The position numbers were made by a program, and so were the translations under genes. The notes under the pieces were generated by a model. It did not search any database. It was given only the letters and a program-made list of their open reading frames with translations, and was not told the DNA's origin. DNA of 64,000 nucleotides from DAOLOF01 sp964463605 (GTDB lineage: Bacteria; Patescibacteriota; Microgenomatia; UBA1400; PJMF01), in the NCBI GenBank assembly GCA_964463605.1, contig CAYXBZ010000001.1:1-64000 (forward strand), in the 5' to 3' direction. Below are positions 62,688 through 64,000 of the stretch, piece after piece; the stretch's first letter is position 1; each line of letters starts with the position of its first letter.

Positions 62688-63143
62688 CTAGGGCGATGGT
62701 GTTATCCCAAGATTGCCCCAATCATCAGGATTTGAAATTCCTGTATCACTTGAAGGAATAAAAAACTGAGTAATCACATTTATTCCGGTAAACTCAGCAA
62801 TAGTGTTAATGATGAGAAATGATAGTAGTGCTAACACTAACCCTGAAAAAGCAAAGGTAATAGTTTTTTTTGAACTCTCCAAAGCTTGTGAATTTCCTCC
62901 AGATAAAAGCCATTTTATTGATCCAACAACCAGCATCACAAAACCAGCCAATCCAATAAAGGTAAAGCTAACCGATAGAACATTTGCCACCAGACACATT
63001 GTCCCTTGAATAGTGGCCACACCATTAACCACACAGGAGCTATTGATGTCAGCCCAAGGCTGGGTTTGAGCATGGGCGGTGGGTGAAAAAAACAGAAAAA
63101 TTGATATTAGTGAAGTAAAAAGCAGGGTTTTTTTAGCAAGCAT
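62688..63143 (-). CDS. VirB2/TrbC-like pilin-type membrane protein
   Basis: A protein of 151 residues. A signal peptide (cut near AHAQ) is followed by two Cys in the mature N-terminus (SSCVVNG and GTMCLVANVL) and two membrane segments joined by the loop SGGNSQALESSKKTITFAFSG. This matches VirB2/TrbC-like proteins of CPR loci. It lies 137 bp downstream of another such gene on the same strand, beyond a terminator, and has its own short upstream region. Confidence 0.75.
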   Translation of the reverse strand: MLAKKTLLFTSLISIFLFFSPTAHAQTQPWADINSSCVVNGVATIQGTMCLVANVLSVSFTFIGLAGFVMLVVGSIKWLLSGGNSQALESSKKTITFAFSGLVLALLSFLIINTIAEFTGINVITQFFIPSSDTGISNPDDWGNLGITPSP

Positions 63144-63229
63144 AGTAGCTGTGTTTTTTTAATGATTGTCGCTTGCACTATTGTATCAAAACTCTTGAAA
63201 ATGGTCTGTAGGCAATAAATAAGAACTAA

Positions 63230-63254
63230 AAACCCCCGCGATAAGCGGGGGTTT
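63230..63254 (-). terminator. Intrinsic terminator after the last pilin-like gene
   Basis: Perfect 10-bp arms (63230-63239 and 63245-63254) with a 5-nt loop. On the minus strand the GC-rich stem ends in TTTTT, just downstream of the gene at 63281. Confidence 0.9.
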
Positions 63255-63280
63255 GAGTGCAATTTCTTATTTAGAATTAG

Positions 63281-63682
63281 TTAGCGATTAATTGGTCTAA
63301 TGCCAGTATTAAACACTTCCTGAATTCCTCCAGAAAATCCCAATAGGCTTAAGGCAAGTTGGAGAAGGGCGTATGATGCAGCCAAAACAATTAGACCCAC
63401 AATAGCAGCGGTGATCTTATTTCTTGCTTTTTCAGTTTGGCCCTTGTCACCACCAGAGGTAATCCACTCAATTCCGCCCAAAATAAGGTACATAAACACC
63501 AAAATGGCAGCGACTAACATCACTAAGTTTAAAATACTGCTTAGAAGTGTGCCAATGCTTGTAGCATAACCTCTATCTGGAATATCAACATTTCCAAGTT
63601 GGGCTAGTGCTGGGGTTGCGGCCAAAACGAAGCTTCCCACAGAAGAGCTAATACCCAATGTAATTTTCTGAATTTTATTCAT
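63281..63682 (-). CDS. VirB2/TrbC-like pilin-type membrane protein
   Basis: A protein of 133 residues with a strong Shine-Dalgarno sequence (AAGGAG). A signal peptide ending near ALAQ is followed by a short polar region and two membrane segments around GGDKGQTEKARNKITAAIVG, the VirB2-like hairpin found very widely in CPR genomes. Its own terminator and good ribosome-binding site suggest strong, separate expression, as for a major pilin subunit. Confidence 0.8.
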   Translation of the reverse strand: MNKIQKITLGISSSVGSFVLAATPALAQLGNVDIPDRGYATSIGTLLSSILNLVMLVAAILVFMYLILGGIEWITSGGDKGQTEKARNKITAAIVGLIVLAASYALLQLALSLLGFSGGIQEVFNTGIRPINR

Positions 63683-63791
63683 AATTCTCCTTTAGTTGTT
63701 AGGTTGTATTGTTTCTAGTTTATATCAAGTGAACGTATTATAGCAAGTATCTGCAAAAAAAGTCAAAATTGAACTCTCTTGAAATGATTTT

Positions 63792-64000
63792 TTAGTAGCA
63801 AGTAATAACTCCACAGGTTCCACCTATTGGGCCTGTCCAGGACCCACTTACGCATCGGTAGCAGGGAGAGTCATTGGTGTTATACAGTCTTCCAACAGAC
63901 CCTTCGGGTGCGTATTTTCCATTCCAGCACTCACATGAACCCACCGCAGGAGGAGTTCCCCCTCCGCCATCACCACTGGTTCTTCCCGAGATAAACTCAA
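63792..64000 (-). CDS. C-terminal part of a cysteine-rich secreted protein (runs off the window)
   Basis: An open frame enters from the right edge on the minus strand and ends in TAA at 63792-63794. The 69 visible residues include a Gly-rich linker (SGDGGGGTPP) and a Cys-rich end (SCECWNGKYAPEGSVG, then SPCYRCVSGSW and TCGVITCY). Eight or so Cys in 45 residues indicate a disulfide-bonded extracellular module. It lies upstream of the pilin-like gene on the same strand. The protein cannot be named from this fragment. Confidence 0.65.
   Translation of the reverse strand, partial: EFISGRTSGDGGGGTPPAVGSCECWNGKYAPEGSVGRLYNTNDSPCYRCVSGSWTGPIGGTCGVITCY

Overview
The window looks like chromosomal DNA of a small-genome, monoderm-like bacterium of the Candidate Phyla Radiation (Patescibacteria), most reminiscent of the Microgenomates. 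This placement rests on gene content read by eye, not on a phylogeny. The signs are a VirB4/PrgI/VirB6-like machinery with very large unknown partner proteins, a DUF4012 protein, a VanW protein, an orphan sortase, SpoIID/LytB and LysM-M23 wall proteins with no outer-membrane genes, and lysine/serine-rich insertions in core proteins (Obg, RadA, Rho, DnaN). TAA, TAG and TGA all act as stops, so there is no TGA recoding. One 100-N assembly gap lies at 26257-26356.

Layout. 1-3.4 kb: an RHH/PIN toxin-antitoxin pair with a palindromic operator, then an O-antigen-ligase-like membrane/TPR protein. 3.5-12.7 kb (minus strand): obg, a LysM-M23 peptidase, rho, a sortase, radA and a nucleotidyltransferase, with two copies of a multi-hairpin intergenic repeat flanking radA. 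12.9-21 kb: a nucleotidyltransferase-fold protein, a membrane-tethered solute-binding protein, VanW, an AbiE-type toxin-antitoxin pair and a SpoIID/LytB protein. 21-42.6 kb: a type IV secretion-like locus with two VirB2/TrbC-like proteins, a giant secreted protein with a glycosidase-like barrel and a truncated lysozyme-like domain, a degenerate DHH protein, a VirB6-like membrane protein, a 973-residue orphan on the opposite strand, a 1296-residue M23 protein, a membrane-anchored protein, PrgI, a TraC-like protein and the VirB4 ATPase.

42.6-48.3 kb is the replication-origin neighbourhood: dnaA - oriC-like spacer (DnaA boxes, DnaA-trio array, AT-rich tract) - dnaN - rpmH - rnpA - yidD - yidC - khpB, followed by rnhA, a DUF4012 protein, rplY and a divergent valS unit.

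56.2-62.7 kb is a compact eight-gene operon of archaeal-type isoprenoid synthesis: HMG-CoA reductase, archaeal-type HMG-CoA synthase, thiolase, DUF35 protein, IPP isomerase, a Nudix protein, isopentenyl phosphate kinase and undecaprenyl diphosphate synthase. It would carry acetyl-CoA to mevalonate and isopentenyl phosphate to the undecaprenyl lipid carrier. The intermediate mevalonate kinase and decarboxylase are not in the window. The right end holds two more VirB2-like proteins and the 3' end of a cysteine-rich secreted protein.

Many genes have a TATAAT-like box only 6-10 nt before the start codon and no Shine-Dalgarno sequence, which suggests frequent leaderless transcripts. A few (rho, the last pilin-like gene, the 1047 gene) have clear Shine-Dalgarno sequences. 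No tRNA, rRNA or CRISPR array was recognised.
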